Below are positions 42,541-52,025 of a stretch of DNA of 64,000 nucleotides, in pieces. The notes beneath the pieces were generated by a model. That model was not told where the DNA came from. It did no database searches and saw only the letters and a list, made by a program, of their open reading frames with translations. Source of the DNA: VXPQ01 sp965117025 (GTDB taxonomy: Bacteria; Bacteroidota; Rhodothermia; Rhodothermales; VXPQ01); assembly GCA_965117025.1 (NCBI GenBank), contig OZ220746.1:2604001-2668000 (forward strand). The letters are read 5' to 3'. A program made the position numbers and the translations under genes. Numbering within the stretch: the stretch's first letter is position 1; every line of letters starts with the position of its first letter.

Positions 42541-44793
42541 ATGCGAATCGTTCATTACACCCGTACGTCGGGACTTATCGCGGCCGGGCTGGCGCTGGCG
42601 TTGATGCTCTTTGTGCCGGTGCAGGATGCGAAGGCCCAGTGGATTCCCAAATGGCTTAGCGTAGGCGACTTCCAGAGCTGGTACTTGTCCGGCGGGGCAA
42701 ATCCGGAACGGAGCGATGTGGTCTGGAATTATCCGGCCATTCGCCCCGCTACGGGGTACAGCCGTTGGAAAGGATTCTGGATTGGCGCGAAAAACGTGAC
42801 GCACGGGGAAACCGGGAACCAGTATGATGTCCGTGTTTCGCACACAGGGCCTCGCGCGCCCGGCATCGGCGAGATGTTCAGTATATCGCATGTGCTGTAT
42901 TCCCGATACCCCACAGTAGAGGTAAAGGTAGACGGAGCGGACACCTTCGACGAACCTGTCGTTCCCGATGTGATTGACCCGAGTATGGGTCCGGACCGCA
43001 TGGTGGTTTCGGAAATCAATTCCTCCATCGGGGTAACGACGCACCGGCGCTCCATGCAGTGGAGTCATGAGGATCATGACAACTATCATATTATCGAGTA
43101 CACCTTCGTCAATACGGGGAATCAGGATGGGGACCCCGATATTGAAGTGGAGAACGATCTGGAAGGGGTGTACTTCGCGTTCCTCGAGCGTCCCACAGGC
43201 GCCGGATTCGCGGGCGCGTGGGGTAATAGCGCCGGCGGCGTGGGCTGGGGGCAGTACACCATGAACGACGCCATAGGTGACGGGCTGAACGATTACGGCG
43301 TGGATATGCGCGCATCGTTTGCATGGATGGGGAACATCAAGGCCACCGGATACCTGGTGAACACACTCGGCACGCCATTCTGGGCCGATCAGGATTGGGG
43401 CGGCACGTTGAGAGCAGATACCCTGGGGAGACTCGGCAGCGCCAATTTCACGGGTGTGGTAACGATTCATGCGGACACGGAGGCTCATGCCGAAGGAGAA
43501 ACGAGCCCCGACGACAGGGGGCAGCCTTCCATGGTTACGTACCTCAACTCCGACTACGGTAAACTCACCAGTGAACCGACGCACAATAAAAGGGAACTCA
43601 TGCTGGAACAGTACGACTGGTTCACATGCGGTTCCAGTGCCGCTCCGACCGGGGGGATCGCAAGGCCGGGGAATGCGGACTGCACGGGGCGCTCATGGCC
43701 TACCCAGGCGGGTACTGTGATGGGTTTGACCGTCGATTCCCCGTATGACGCCAATCCCGATTTCGCCAATCAGACGAATGATCCCAATGCCGGCGCCGGC
43801 GCCGGTGGATGGGGTTTTGCTACGGCGTACGGTCCGTACGACATGGCGTTCGGCGAGGAAGTGAAAATTGTTATTGCAGAGGCCGCTGCGGGGATTAGCG
43901 ACGATGCGGCATGGGATATCGGTCGAGCGTACAAACTCTCCGGGAATTTCCATGGAAGCCCCCCCAGAGACGGCGATAACGATCTCATCATCGAATACGA
44001 TGCGAACGGCAATGGCGTAATCGATGACGATGAGATGCTGACGAAGAACCAGTGGGTTCTGACTGCGCGGGATTCACTGTTCGATACGTTCCAGCGCGCC
44101 ATGGATACGTACAATGGGGGCCTGAATGCGCCGCATCCGCCGCCGCCGCCCACATCGTTTATCGTGACGTCCGGTACGGATGAAATCGTTCTCGACTGGA
44201 CCGCTTCTTCAGCGCCTGCTGCGTGGCAGGTGTGGCGGGCACAGAAACACTATTCCGGTATCATTACGGTGCTTGAGGTAGGGTCGGATGGTATTGGGGT
44301 GCCGGACTGGGCGCGCCAGTATGAACTGGCTGCGGAACTGCCGGGCAATGCCACAAGCTACAGGGATACCGAGGTGGTCCGTGGCGGTTCGTACTACTAT
44401 TATCTGACAGGGATAGGAAGCGACGGTTCGAGGACCAGCCGCTACTATGCGCAAACCTACAATCCGGCAACCTTGAAGCGTCCGCCCGGAGAATCGCTGA
44501 GCGAGGTGCGCATCGTACCGAATCCCTATCATATCGATGCCGATCCCGCTGTGCGTCTTGACGTACAGGATCGTATGGCTTTCTACGAACTTCCGGGCGA
44601 AGCGCGCATTGAGATATTTTCCGAGTTGGGTGAGTTGATTCGGACCATCGAGCACCTTGATGGAAGCGGCGACGAGTTCTGGGATCTGACGACCTCTTCG
44701 CGGCAGGTGGTTGCGAGCGGCATTTACATTGCTGTGATTACCGACCTTGCCTCGAGTGAGCAGGCGATCCAGAAATTTATCGTCATTCGGTAG
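42541..44793 (+). CDS. Secreted surface protein with FN3-like and T9SS-like C-terminal domains, module B
   Basis: A 750-residue paralogue of the module A surface protein. The signal peptide ends VQDAKAQ. Shared landmarks are FWIGAKNV, YHIIEYTFVNTGN, ATAYGPYDMAFGEEV, an EF-hand-like loop (DANGNGVIDDDEM), a fibronectin III-like domain ending DTEVVRGGSYYYYLTGIG, and a C-terminal domain RIVPNPYH, IEIFSELGELIRTIEHLDGS, SGIYIAVI, QKFIVIR. The strong conservation of the C-terminal domain fits an export or anchoring function; the N-terminal half is less similar and may bind ligand. Confidence 0.75.
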   Translation: MRIVHYTRTSGLIAAGLALALMLFVPVQDAKAQWIPKWLSVGDFQSWYLSGGANPERSDVVWNYPAIRPATGYSRWKGFWIGAKNVTHGETGNQYDVRVSHTGPRAPGIGEMFSISHVLYSRYPTVEVKVDGADTFDEPVVPDVIDPSMGPDRMVVSEINSSIGVTTHRRSMQWSHEDHDNYHIIEYTFVNTGNQDGDPDIEVENDLEGVYFAFLERPTGAGFAGAWGNSAGGVGWGQYTMNDAIGDGLNDYGVDMRASFAWMGNIKATGYLVNTLGTPFWADQDWGGTLRADTLGRLGSANFTGVVTIHADTEAHAEGETSPDDRGQPSMVTYLNSDYGKLTSEPTHNKRELMLEQYDWFTCGSSAAPTGGIARPGNADCTGRSWPTQAGTVMGLTVDSPYDANPDFANQTNDPNAGAGAGGWGFATAYGPYDMAFGEEVKIVIAEAAAGISDDAAWDIGRAYKLSGNFHGSPPRDGDNDLIIEYDANGNGVIDDDEMLTKNQWVLTARDSLFDTFQRAMDTYNGGLNAPHPPPPPTSFIVTSGTDEIVLDWTASSAPAAWQVWRAQKHYSGIITVLEVGSDGIGVPDWARQYELAAELPGNATSYRDTEVVRGGSYYYYLTGIGSDGSRTSRYYAQTYNPATLKRPPGESLSEVRIVPNPYHIDADPAVRLDVQDRMAFYELPGEARIEIFSELGELIRTIEHLDGSGDEFWDLTTSSRQVVASGIYIAVITDLASSEQAIQKFIVIR

Positions 44794-44877
44794 ATACGCC
44801 CGAAGCGCATCCCTGGCCGCTGTCCCATGCGGCGGTGGCCGGGGGTGCTCTCAGGGGCCTTAACCAAAAAGGATTCA

Positions 44878-45915
44878 ATGACTTATCTCCGCTACACAAC
44901 CCTTATAGCCCTTGCGGCGTTTGCCGTGTTCACTGCGTCCGAATCGTTCGCACAGATCACGACCGAGGATGTCGGTACGGACAAGCTTGCACAGACAAAC
45001 TTCAAGTTCCTGAAGGTATCCGTCCATCCGCGTTCGGCAGGGCAGAGCGATGCCATAACAGCCAGCGAATTCAATTCGTCGGCAGCCATGTTCTATAATC
45101 CAGCGGCCATGGGCTGGATGGAAAGCCGTTTCAGTGCGGGCTTCGGCATTACGAACTGGATTGCGGACATTACCTACAATACCGCGAGCGCCGCAGTCAG
45201 TACGAATTACGGAGTGTTCGGGGCTTCGCTGTTGTTTGCCGATTACGGGGGCGGCATCATTGGGACCATTGCGGCGACCAACGAGAGGGGCTATCAGGAA
45301 TACGGTGAGTTGGGCGTAAGCAACCCTGAGCCTTCCGCCATGGCGGTCGGCCTCGGGTATGGGGTTGCGGTAACGGATCGGTTCAGCGTCGGCGGCAATG
45401 CCAAGTATGTCTTGCAGGACCTTACCGATGCGGTCGTGTCTTCGGATGGAACGACCGAGGCCAACTCGGCTTCTACGGTGGCGTTCGACTTCGGCTTGAT
45501 GTACAGAACGGGTTTCCGCAGCCTGAACCTTGCTATGACCGTACGGAACTTCTCACGGGAATTACGCTACGTGCAGGAGAATTTCGAGCTTCCGCTCACC
45601 TTTAACGTGGGCGTCTCCATGAATATGCTTGATCTGACCTCAATGGATCCGAACGTACATGCTTTCCGCGTTTCGCTGGAGGCAGAACGTCCACGTGACT
45701 TTTCGGAGCAGGTTAAGGCTGGTGGAGAATACACGTTTATGAACATCGTGTCTCTGCGTGCGGGATATACCTATCCGACAGATGTACAGGGCGTCAGCTT
45801 CGGAGGCGGCCTGAAATACGACACATCGGTCATCGGTTTCTCCGCAGACTATGCATACACGGCGTTCGATATTTTCGGCGCGGTCCATCGTATGGGGGTT
45901 AGTCTGTCCTTCTAA
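44878..45915 (+). CDS. PorV/PorQ-like outer-membrane beta-barrel protein, module B
   Basis: A 345-residue paralogue of the 28166-29251 protein. The signal ends SESFAQ; KFLKVSVHPRSAGQSDAITA and AMFYNPAAMGWMESRFSAGF are the family N-terminus, and RNFSRELRYVQENFELPLTF and LTSMDPNVHAFRVSLEAERP are nearly shared with copy A. The chain ends GVSLSF. As in module A, it follows the T9SS-like surface protein and precedes a CRTAC1 gene, so the order is conserved after duplication. Confidence 0.82.
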   Translation: MTYLRYTTLIALAAFAVFTASESFAQITTEDVGTDKLAQTNFKFLKVSVHPRSAGQSDAITASEFNSSAAMFYNPAAMGWMESRFSAGFGITNWIADITYNTASAAVSTNYGVFGASLLFADYGGGIIGTIAATNERGYQEYGELGVSNPEPSAMAVGLGYGVAVTDRFSVGGNAKYVLQDLTDAVVSSDGTTEANSASTVAFDFGLMYRTGFRSLNLAMTVRNFSRELRYVQENFELPLTFNVGVSMNMLDLTSMDPNVHAFRVSLEAERPRDFSEQVKAGGEYTFMNIVSLRAGYTYPTDVQGVSFGGGLKYDTSVIGFSADYAYTAFDIFGAVHRMGVSLSF

Positions 45916-45920
45916 ACGCA

Positions 45921-47711
45921 TTGCATCTTGTGCATTTGCATCGCTTTTTTCCGGTGTCTGAACGTTTCCGGAAGGTGCATTTGCGCAATGCCGCTGGAGC
46001 GTATGTCGCCGTTGCCGCAGTAGTTGCGGGCGGATGCGGGGGGTATGAGCAGGGGAATCCGTCCGAGGGGCTTCAGGCCATTGCATTTCATAACGTAGCT
46101 CCGGTCGCCGGTCTGGGCGATTTCCGGCACGAGAACGGAAGCGAAGATCGTTTCTGGTTTCCCGAACAGATGGGCGCCGGGGGCGGGTTTGTAGATTACG
46201 ACGGGGACGGCTGGGAAGACATCGCATTGGTGGGTGGAGGAAGTTTGTCGCCGACGGGGCCCGCAGATGTACGCGCCTTGCGCCTTTTTCGAAACAACCG
46301 GGACGGCACGTTTACGGACGTTACCCGCGAAACGGGGCTGGACGATGCCCGCGCCTGGGGAACGGGAATAACTGCTGCTGACTACGACAACGACGGCGAT
46401 CAGGATATTTTTCTTGCGACCTTCGGAGAGAATCTGCTTTTCCGCAATGATTCCGGGCCGTCGGACGCGCGTTTTTTTACGGAGGCAGGGCGTACTGCAG
46501 GCGTGGCAGCCCCCGCCGGATGGAGCAGTTCGCCGCTGTTTTTTGACGCCGACCGGGACGGATATCTCGACCTCTATGTGCCGGGGTATGCCTTATGGTC
46601 GGTTTCCAGTGACATGGAATGTTTTCGGGCGGACGGACGACCGGATTATTGTCGTCCCGCCATGTACCCGGGCGCCCGGAGTTATTTCTACCATAACAAC
46701 GGAGACGGTACGTTCACTGAGCGTACGCGCGCAAGCGGTTTTTGGGACACGCCCGGCAAGTCGCTGGCTGTTGCCGAATGGGATTTTAACGAGGACGGCT
46801 GGTCTGACCTGGTGGTGGTGAACGATGGAGAGCCGGACCTGTTGTACATCAACGACGGACGCGGCGTTTTTATCGAGCAGGGGGTTTCCAGCGGCATTGC
46901 CTATGGGGAACACGGGGAAGCTCGTGCCGGGATGGGCGTGGATATCGGGATCGTGGATACGACGGGTATGCCGTCTGTTTTCGTGGGCAATTTTTCCAGT
47001 GAAATGATCGGGGTATACCGGCGTACGGCGAGCGGGTGGTTTACGGATCGTGCGGCGGCGTCCCGCATCGGGAGACCCAGTCTGACCACACTGGCTTTCG
47101 GGGTGTTGCTCTTTGACGCCGAACTGGATGGCGATCTTGACCTGTATGTGGCTAACGGACATGTGTATCTCGATCCGATCGATGGATCGGCATACAGGCA
47201 ACCGCCGCACCTGTTTGTAAACGAGGGGGGGGGAACGTGGGTGGATGTAGCTGATTCCATTGGCGGCGTATTCAGGGAGGCTATGGTAGCCCGGGCTGTG
47301 GCAAAGGCCGACTATGACCGTGATGGAGATGTGGACTTGCTGGTGACCGAAAACAATGGCCCGGCTCGCCTGTTGCGCAACGATTCATTCGGCGGCGGCC
47401 ATGTGCTGCGTGTACGCCTCGAAGGGCGGGAGCATGGAACGGGCAGCCGCGATGCGCTGGGTGCTCAGGTGACAATCACAGCGGGCGGCGTGCAGCAGGT
47501 GCGCCGGGTGCGGACAGGTTCGGGGTATCTCTCACAGTCGGAAAAGACTCTGACGTTCGGCTTGGGGTCGGCAGACCAGGTCGATACGCTTACCGTGCAT
47601 TGGTCGGATGGCCGGATAGCGCGTCATACCGGATTGGCGGCCGACCAGGAGGTATATTTGCTTGAGGGGGAGGGGATCGTATCCCGGACTGCATTGCCTG
47701 TCGTTCCGTAG
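45921..47711 (+). CDS. CRTAC1 family lipoprotein (FG-GAP repeats, ASPIC/UnbV), module B copy 1
   Basis: About 575-596 residues depending on the start. There is no ATG ahead of the signal; TTG 45921, GTG 45930, GTG 45978 and TTG 45984 are in frame, and a GGAAGG motif just before 45984 favours a short lipoprotein signal (RNAAGAYVAVAAVVAGGC). FHNVAPVAGLGDFRHENGS opens the propeller, with loops DYDGDGWEDIALV, DYDNDGDQDIFLA, DADRDGYLDLYVPGY, DFNEDGWSDLVVVND and DYDRDGDVDLLVTENN. The ASPIC/UnbV end has RRVRTGSGYLSQSEKTLTFGLG. It is the positional equivalent of 29271-30974. Confidence 0.85.
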   Translation: MHLVHLHRFFPVSERFRKVHLRNAAGAYVAVAAVVAGGCGGYEQGNPSEGLQAIAFHNVAPVAGLGDFRHENGSEDRFWFPEQMGAGGGFVDYDGDGWEDIALVGGGSLSPTGPADVRALRLFRNNRDGTFTDVTRETGLDDARAWGTGITAADYDNDGDQDIFLATFGENLLFRNDSGPSDARFFTEAGRTAGVAAPAGWSSSPLFFDADRDGYLDLYVPGYALWSVSSDMECFRADGRPDYCRPAMYPGARSYFYHNNGDGTFTERTRASGFWDTPGKSLAVAEWDFNEDGWSDLVVVNDGEPDLLYINDGRGVFIEQGVSSGIAYGEHGEARAGMGVDIGIVDTTGMPSVFVGNFSSEMIGVYRRTASGWFTDRAAASRIGRPSLTTLAFGVLLFDAELDGDLDLYVANGHVYLDPIDGSAYRQPPHLFVNEGGGTWVDVADSIGGVFREAMVARAVAKADYDRDGDVDLLVTENNGPARLLRNDSFGGGHVLRVRLEGREHGTGSRDALGAQVTITAGGVQQVRRVRTGSGYLSQSEKTLTFGLGSADQVDTLTVHWSDGRIARHTGLAADQEVYLLEGEGIVSRTALPVVP

Positions 47712-47728
47712 CGAACCGTCTCCTTGGT

Positions 47729-47743
47729 ATCAGAGTGTCCATA
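47729..47743 (-). repeat. Solo copy of the element terminal motif
   Basis: ATCAGAGTGTCCATA matches the right terminal repeat of the 260-bp element at 14 of 15 positions. It lies in the short gap between a CRTAC1 gene and a TPR gene in module B, with no partner copy nearby. Confidence 0.5.
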
Positions 47744-47759
47744 TGAAGGAAGGAGTTCC

Positions 47760-49004
47760 ATGCGTAACGCAAGTACATGGATAGCGGTCCTGGGGGTCTG
47801 TATGATCTTTACGGCAGGCGGATGCGGCCCCGAGGCAGATGCCCCGTCCCTGACGGAACTGGCGCGCCGCAACACCGACCCGAAAGCCGTGGAATTCCTG
47901 CTCGATGCCCAGCAGGCATTCGAGACAGGATATTACAGCGCAGCACTTGTGCTGGCGGATAGCGCGGCCCGCTATGCACCGGATCTTGCCGATATTCCAT
48001 TCATGCAGGGCCGAATCTTCACGGCGCTCCGGCAACTCGATCTGGCTACCCAGGCCTACGAAAAGACGCTGGAACTGGACCCGGAGTACCCGGGCGTGTG
48101 GTTCAACAGGGGAAATAGCGCCTACATGTATGGTGAGCCCGCAGAGGCCCTTACACTGTATCGCAAGGAGCGCGGCGTATCGGAAACGACGGATTACCTG
48201 ACGCAGCTCGGGCGGGCCTATGCCGATACGGGCAAGCCCGACAGCGCCCGCTGGGCGTACGAGCGGGCCATTGCAGCGGATTCCTCCAATTCGACAGCAT
48301 ACATGTGGCTCGGGCAACTCTATGAAGACGCAGGAGATTTTACAGAGGCCCTTTCGTACTCCGAACAAGGTATTGCACTGGACCCGCATAACCTGAACTA
48401 TGCGTATGTGTACGGCGTGCAGAATTTGCGCAACGGGGAGTTGGAAGCCGCCGCAGAAATCCTGACACGGGTGGCCGCCGGGATTCCGTGGCACTATCCG
48501 GCGCATTACAATCTCGGGCAGGCGTTGAACGGTCTCGGACAGACGGACCGGGGTGCGCAATACCTTGCCCGTGCCGATACGCTGCTTACCATGCAGCGGG
48601 AGGTCGAGCAGTGGGTGGAACGTATCAAGACCCATAGCACGGAACCCCTGCTCTGGGTTCAGTATGGCGAGGCGCTGCACCGGTCGGGTCGCATGGAAGA
48701 AGCCATCGAGGCGCTTACGGTAGCGATTTCCCTGCGTCCGGGGTGGCTGGAACTGCACAACAACATCGCCAATCTGTATCTTGCGGTAGGGGATACCACT
48801 ACGGCGCTCAGGCGGTACGAAGCCCTGTTGCAACTCGCGCCTACCCAGCCCGATGTCTGGCTGAATCTGGGTACGCTCCATGCCTTGTCAGGGAACTATG
48901 AGGAAGCCCGTGCAGCCTGGGAAACGGTGCTGCGGCATGCCCCCGGCCATGAGGGGGCCATCTGGTCCCTGGCGCAACTCCCTTCTTCACCCCGTACGCC
49001 GTGA
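47760..49004 (+). CDS. TPR-repeat lipoprotein, module B copy 1
   Basis: A 414-residue lipoprotein with a strong AAGGAG site before ATG 47760 and signal MRNASTWIAVLGVCMIFTAGGC. It is the counterpart of the module A TPR protein: ALVLADSAARYAPDLADIPF, AYMWLGQLYEDAGDFTEAL, and the family signature PWHYPAHYNLGQALNGLG. About ten TPR units fill the chain. The stop overlaps the next gene's GTG start (GTGA), giving coupling to the CRTAC1 gene downstream. It is probably a scaffold on the outer membrane. Confidence 0.88.
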   Translation: MRNASTWIAVLGVCMIFTAGGCGPEADAPSLTELARRNTDPKAVEFLLDAQQAFETGYYSAALVLADSAARYAPDLADIPFMQGRIFTALRQLDLATQAYEKTLELDPEYPGVWFNRGNSAYMYGEPAEALTLYRKERGVSETTDYLTQLGRAYADTGKPDSARWAYERAIAADSSNSTAYMWLGQLYEDAGDFTEALSYSEQGIALDPHNLNYAYVYGVQNLRNGELEAAAEILTRVAAGIPWHYPAHYNLGQALNGLGQTDRGAQYLARADTLLTMQREVEQWVERIKTHSTEPLLWVQYGEALHRSGRMEEAIEALTVAISLRPGWLELHNNIANLYLAVGDTTTALRRYEALLQLAPTQPDVWLNLGTLHALSGNYEEARAAWETVLRHAPGHEGAIWSLAQLPSSPRTP

Positions 49005-50743
49005 CCGCTTGCTGCCGCATGATGCTGTTCGTCACGTGCATACTCGCCGCGGGCGGGTGCGGGACGGGCAACGAGGCCCTTGATGGGCAAACAGAGTCTT
49101 CCGGGTCTCCATCGGATGCGCTTCGGTTTACCCACGTTACGCAGGAAACGGGACTGGATACATTTCGGCATGTTACCGGTGCGTTCGGAAAAATGTGGTT
49201 TCCCGAAACGGTGGGTAGCGGGGCGGGCTTTCTTGATTACGACGGGGATGGCTGGCAGGATATTGCACTGGTTTCAGGAGCCGTATGGCCGGATCAGGGC
49301 GACCCCGCTATACCTGCACTTCGCCTGTATCGGAACGAAGGAGGATATTTTACGGAAGTTACGGAGGAAACGGGCCTTTCCGACCTGCATGCTTACGGCA
49401 TGGGTCTTGCCATCGCCGACTACGACAACGACGGGGACCCGGATATTTTCCTCGCTGCTGTCGAACGGAACCTGTTGCTTCGAAACGACCGTAGGGCAAG
49501 TGACGGGGGAAGCGTCGTATTTGTGGAGACGGGACAGGCTGCAGGCCTTGCGGACGATGCCGCCTGGAGCACATCGGCGATTTTTTTCGATGCCGATCTG
49601 GATGGACATGTCGATTTGTATGTGGGGAATTACGTCGAATGGTCGCCTGAACAAGACATCTGGTGCACCATTAACGGAGAAGACAAAACCTATTGCACGC
49701 CACAGCTTTACGACGGCGTTCCAGGTCGTTTTTACCGCAACGAGGGGGGCACATTCAGCGATCGCACCGCCGAAGCCGGATTTCTGCCTGCTCCCGGCAA
49801 GACACTGGGGGTGACCGAATGGGATTTCAACGAGGATGGTTGGCCGGATCTGGTGGTCGCGAACGATACGCAGCGGGATTTGCTGTACATGAACGACGGG
49901 GCGGGCGCATTCGTCGAGCAGGGGGTGGCAAGCGGCATTGCGTATGACGAGGAGGGACAGGCGCGTGCAGGCATGGGCGTGGATGCAGGAATACTGGATC
50001 ACACAGGTGCTCCATCGGTCGTTATCGGGCATTTCGCAAACGAGGCGGTTGGGTTATACCGTCAGATATCTCCAGGTCTGTTTCTGGACCGGGCAGCCCA
50101 GTCGCAGGTGGGGCGGCCGTCGCTTCCTACTCTTACCTTCGGGCTGTGTCTTTTAGATGCCGATCTGGATGGGGACATGGATATTTTTCTGGCGAACGGA
50201 CATATATCGCCGGATGTAGAAGGGTTTTCGGAGGGCGTGTTTTACCGGCAGGAGCCGCAGCTTTTTCTGAATGCCGGGGATGGACATTTTTCCGAATACG
50301 AGTATCCGATCGCCGAACCGATCATTGCCCGTGCGGCGGCCCTCGCCGATTATGACCGGGACGGCGACGAGGATATTCTGGTTACGGAGAATGGCGGGCC
50401 GGTACATCTTTTGCGTAACGAGGCGCAGGGAGGTGCTTTTTTACGCGTGCGCTTGCAGGGGGAACGTGGGAACAAGGATGCCCTTGGCGCCCATGTAACG
50501 GCTGTTGCAGGCGCTCAACGGATGCAGCGGCGGGTCCGGACCGGGTCGAGCTACCTTGTTTCTTCGGAGAAGGCGCTTACGTTCGGGTTGGGTGCGGCTG
50601 CGCAGGTGGATACGCTCGTGGTGCATTGGCCTGGTGGGGAGACCGTGCGGTATGCGAACTTGCCTGCCGGGCGCGAGGTACATATCGTGGAGGGATCGGA
50701 TGTTGTAGAAACCGTTATTCTGGGGAATCAACTTGATCCCTGA
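49001..50743 (+). CDS. CRTAC1 family lipoprotein (FG-GAP repeats, ASPIC/UnbV), module B copy 2
   Basis: A 580-residue lipoprotein beginning at a GTG that overlaps the previous stop (GTGA); ATG 49019 or 49022 would shorten the signal by six or seven residues (MMLFVTCILAAGGC). It opens FTHVTQETGLDTFRHVTGAF and has loops DYDGDGWQDIALV, DYDNDGDPDIFLA, DADLDGHVDLYVGNY, DFNEDGWPDLVVAND and DYDRDGDEDILVTENGG. The ASPIC/UnbV domain ends with RRVRTGSSYLVSSEKALTFGLG. Interleaving with TPR genes (CRTAC1-TPR-CRTAC1-TPR-TPR) suggests that CRTAC1 and TPR proteins act as pairs. Confidence 0.87.
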   Translation: MTACCRMMLFVTCILAAGGCGTGNEALDGQTESSGSPSDALRFTHVTQETGLDTFRHVTGAFGKMWFPETVGSGAGFLDYDGDGWQDIALVSGAVWPDQGDPAIPALRLYRNEGGYFTEVTEETGLSDLHAYGMGLAIADYDNDGDPDIFLAAVERNLLLRNDRRASDGGSVVFVETGQAAGLADDAAWSTSAIFFDADLDGHVDLYVGNYVEWSPEQDIWCTINGEDKTYCTPQLYDGVPGRFYRNEGGTFSDRTAEAGFLPAPGKTLGVTEWDFNEDGWPDLVVANDTQRDLLYMNDGAGAFVEQGVASGIAYDEEGQARAGMGVDAGILDHTGAPSVVIGHFANEAVGLYRQISPGLFLDRAAQSQVGRPSLPTLTFGLCLLDADLDGDMDIFLANGHISPDVEGFSEGVFYRQEPQLFLNAGDGHFSEYEYPIAEPIIARAAALADYDRDGDEDILVTENGGPVHLLRNEAQGGAFLRVRLQGERGNKDALGAHVTAVAGAQRMQRRVRTGSSYLVSSEKALTFGLGAAAQVDTLVVHWPGGETVRYANLPAGREVHIVEGSDVVETVILGNQLDP

Positions 50744-50905
50744 TAGTCCGGCGCCTGTTCCAGGCGTTTCCAGCAAACGCACAGTGTGAAAGATTGCGTC
50801 CGCACATACACAACGGGCAAGTATTCGATGTAATTCCCTTATTTTGATCGGGCCCATACATGCGGGAATACACTGCAGGGAATCATTTCCGCGAATCCAT
50901 TTGTC

Positions 50906-52021
50906 ATGTCGAGACCTTTGCCGATCATATCTGTAGCAGGGCGTTTTTTTGCATTCCTTGCGCTTGTCGGGTGCGGAAAACAGGCGCCGACGCCGGCGGA
51001 ACGCTTGCAGGCGGTTGATGAAGAAGTCCGGAGCCTGCTTGTGGAGGCGCGCGACGAAGAGGCGGCCGGGCGGTATGCGGAAGCGCTTGCGTTGGCAGAC
51101 AGCCTGCTGGATCAGGCGCCCGACCTGCCGGAGGCGCACATGCTTCTGGGGAGCATTCTGATGCGGACGTACCAGCTCGCTTCGGCGGACGAAGCCTTTG
51201 CGCGCGCTGTGGTCCTTGATCCGTACCTCCGCGATGGCTGGTTCCAGCGAGGGCATGTCATGTTTGAAGAGGGGCAGTACAGCGAGGCAATCCGCCGGTA
51301 TCGGCTTCAGCGCGAAGCCATCCTGTTCTCGCCGGAGCATATCCGGATGTTTCACCGGCGGACAGATGCGATCGTGCTGTCGCAAGTATGGGCGCAGACG
51401 GGGCGTACGTACGAATTACTCTACCTGCCCGATAGTGCAGCATGGGCATACCAGGAGGCGCTTGCGCATGATTCAACCAATGCGCAGGTCCATGCCTGGC
51501 TGGCCGAGTTGTACGATGAGGAGGGGCGGACGGAAGAGGCGCTTCCCCATGCGCAGAAGGCATGGGGGTATGATGAGGAGAATGCGGATTTTGCTTACCG
51601 GCTGGGTGCGTTGTTGCTCAAGACCGGTGATGCCGAGCGTGCGCTTCCCTTCCTGGAACGTGCGGCGTACGCGAAACCCTGGGAATCCCCTTTCCGGTAT
51701 AACTATGGCCGTGCGCTGATTGCGCTTGGTCATGTGGAAGAAGGGCAGCGCCATGTGGACGCCACAGAGGCCTTGCAGGACCTGGATAATGAGATTGGGC
51801 TGGCTCGTGCTGCTGCCGCACGGTATCCCGACGATCCGGCCCGGTGGCGTGCGCTCGCCAGTTGGCTTGCTCTTGCCGAGCGTCACGCTGAACAACAACA
51901 GGCGCTTGCTGTGGCCCGGGTCGCCTCCCGGGCCGCAGCGGCCCGGAAGCGTGCGGAAGCGACAGCGGCGGAAGAAATTCTGCCTCCGGAGGCATCCGCA
52001 CCTGACGCTGCGAACAGATAA
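50906..52021 (+). CDS. TPR-repeat lipoprotein, module B copy 2
   Basis: A 371-residue lipoprotein (signal ends LALVGC). It keeps the family pattern ALALADSLLDQAPDLPEAH and PWESPFRYNYGRALIALG but is the most diverged TPR copy, with fewer repeats and an alanine- and glutamate-rich, possibly coiled, C-terminus (about 315-371). A 162-bp gap precedes it, the largest inside this stretch of module B, so it may have its own promoter. It is followed 4 bp later by another TPR gene. Confidence 0.85.
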   Translation: MSRPLPIISVAGRFFAFLALVGCGKQAPTPAERLQAVDEEVRSLLVEARDEEAAGRYAEALALADSLLDQAPDLPEAHMLLGSILMRTYQLASADEAFARAVVLDPYLRDGWFQRGHVMFEEGQYSEAIRRYRLQREAILFSPEHIRMFHRRTDAIVLSQVWAQTGRTYELLYLPDSAAWAYQEALAHDSTNAQVHAWLAELYDEEGRTEEALPHAQKAWGYDEENADFAYRLGALLLKTGDAERALPFLERAAYAKPWESPFRYNYGRALIALGHVEEGQRHVDATEALQDLDNEIGLARAAAARYPDDPARWRALASWLALAERHAEQQQALAVARVASRAAAARKRAEATAAEEILPPEASAPDAANR

Positions 52022-52025
52022 CGCC

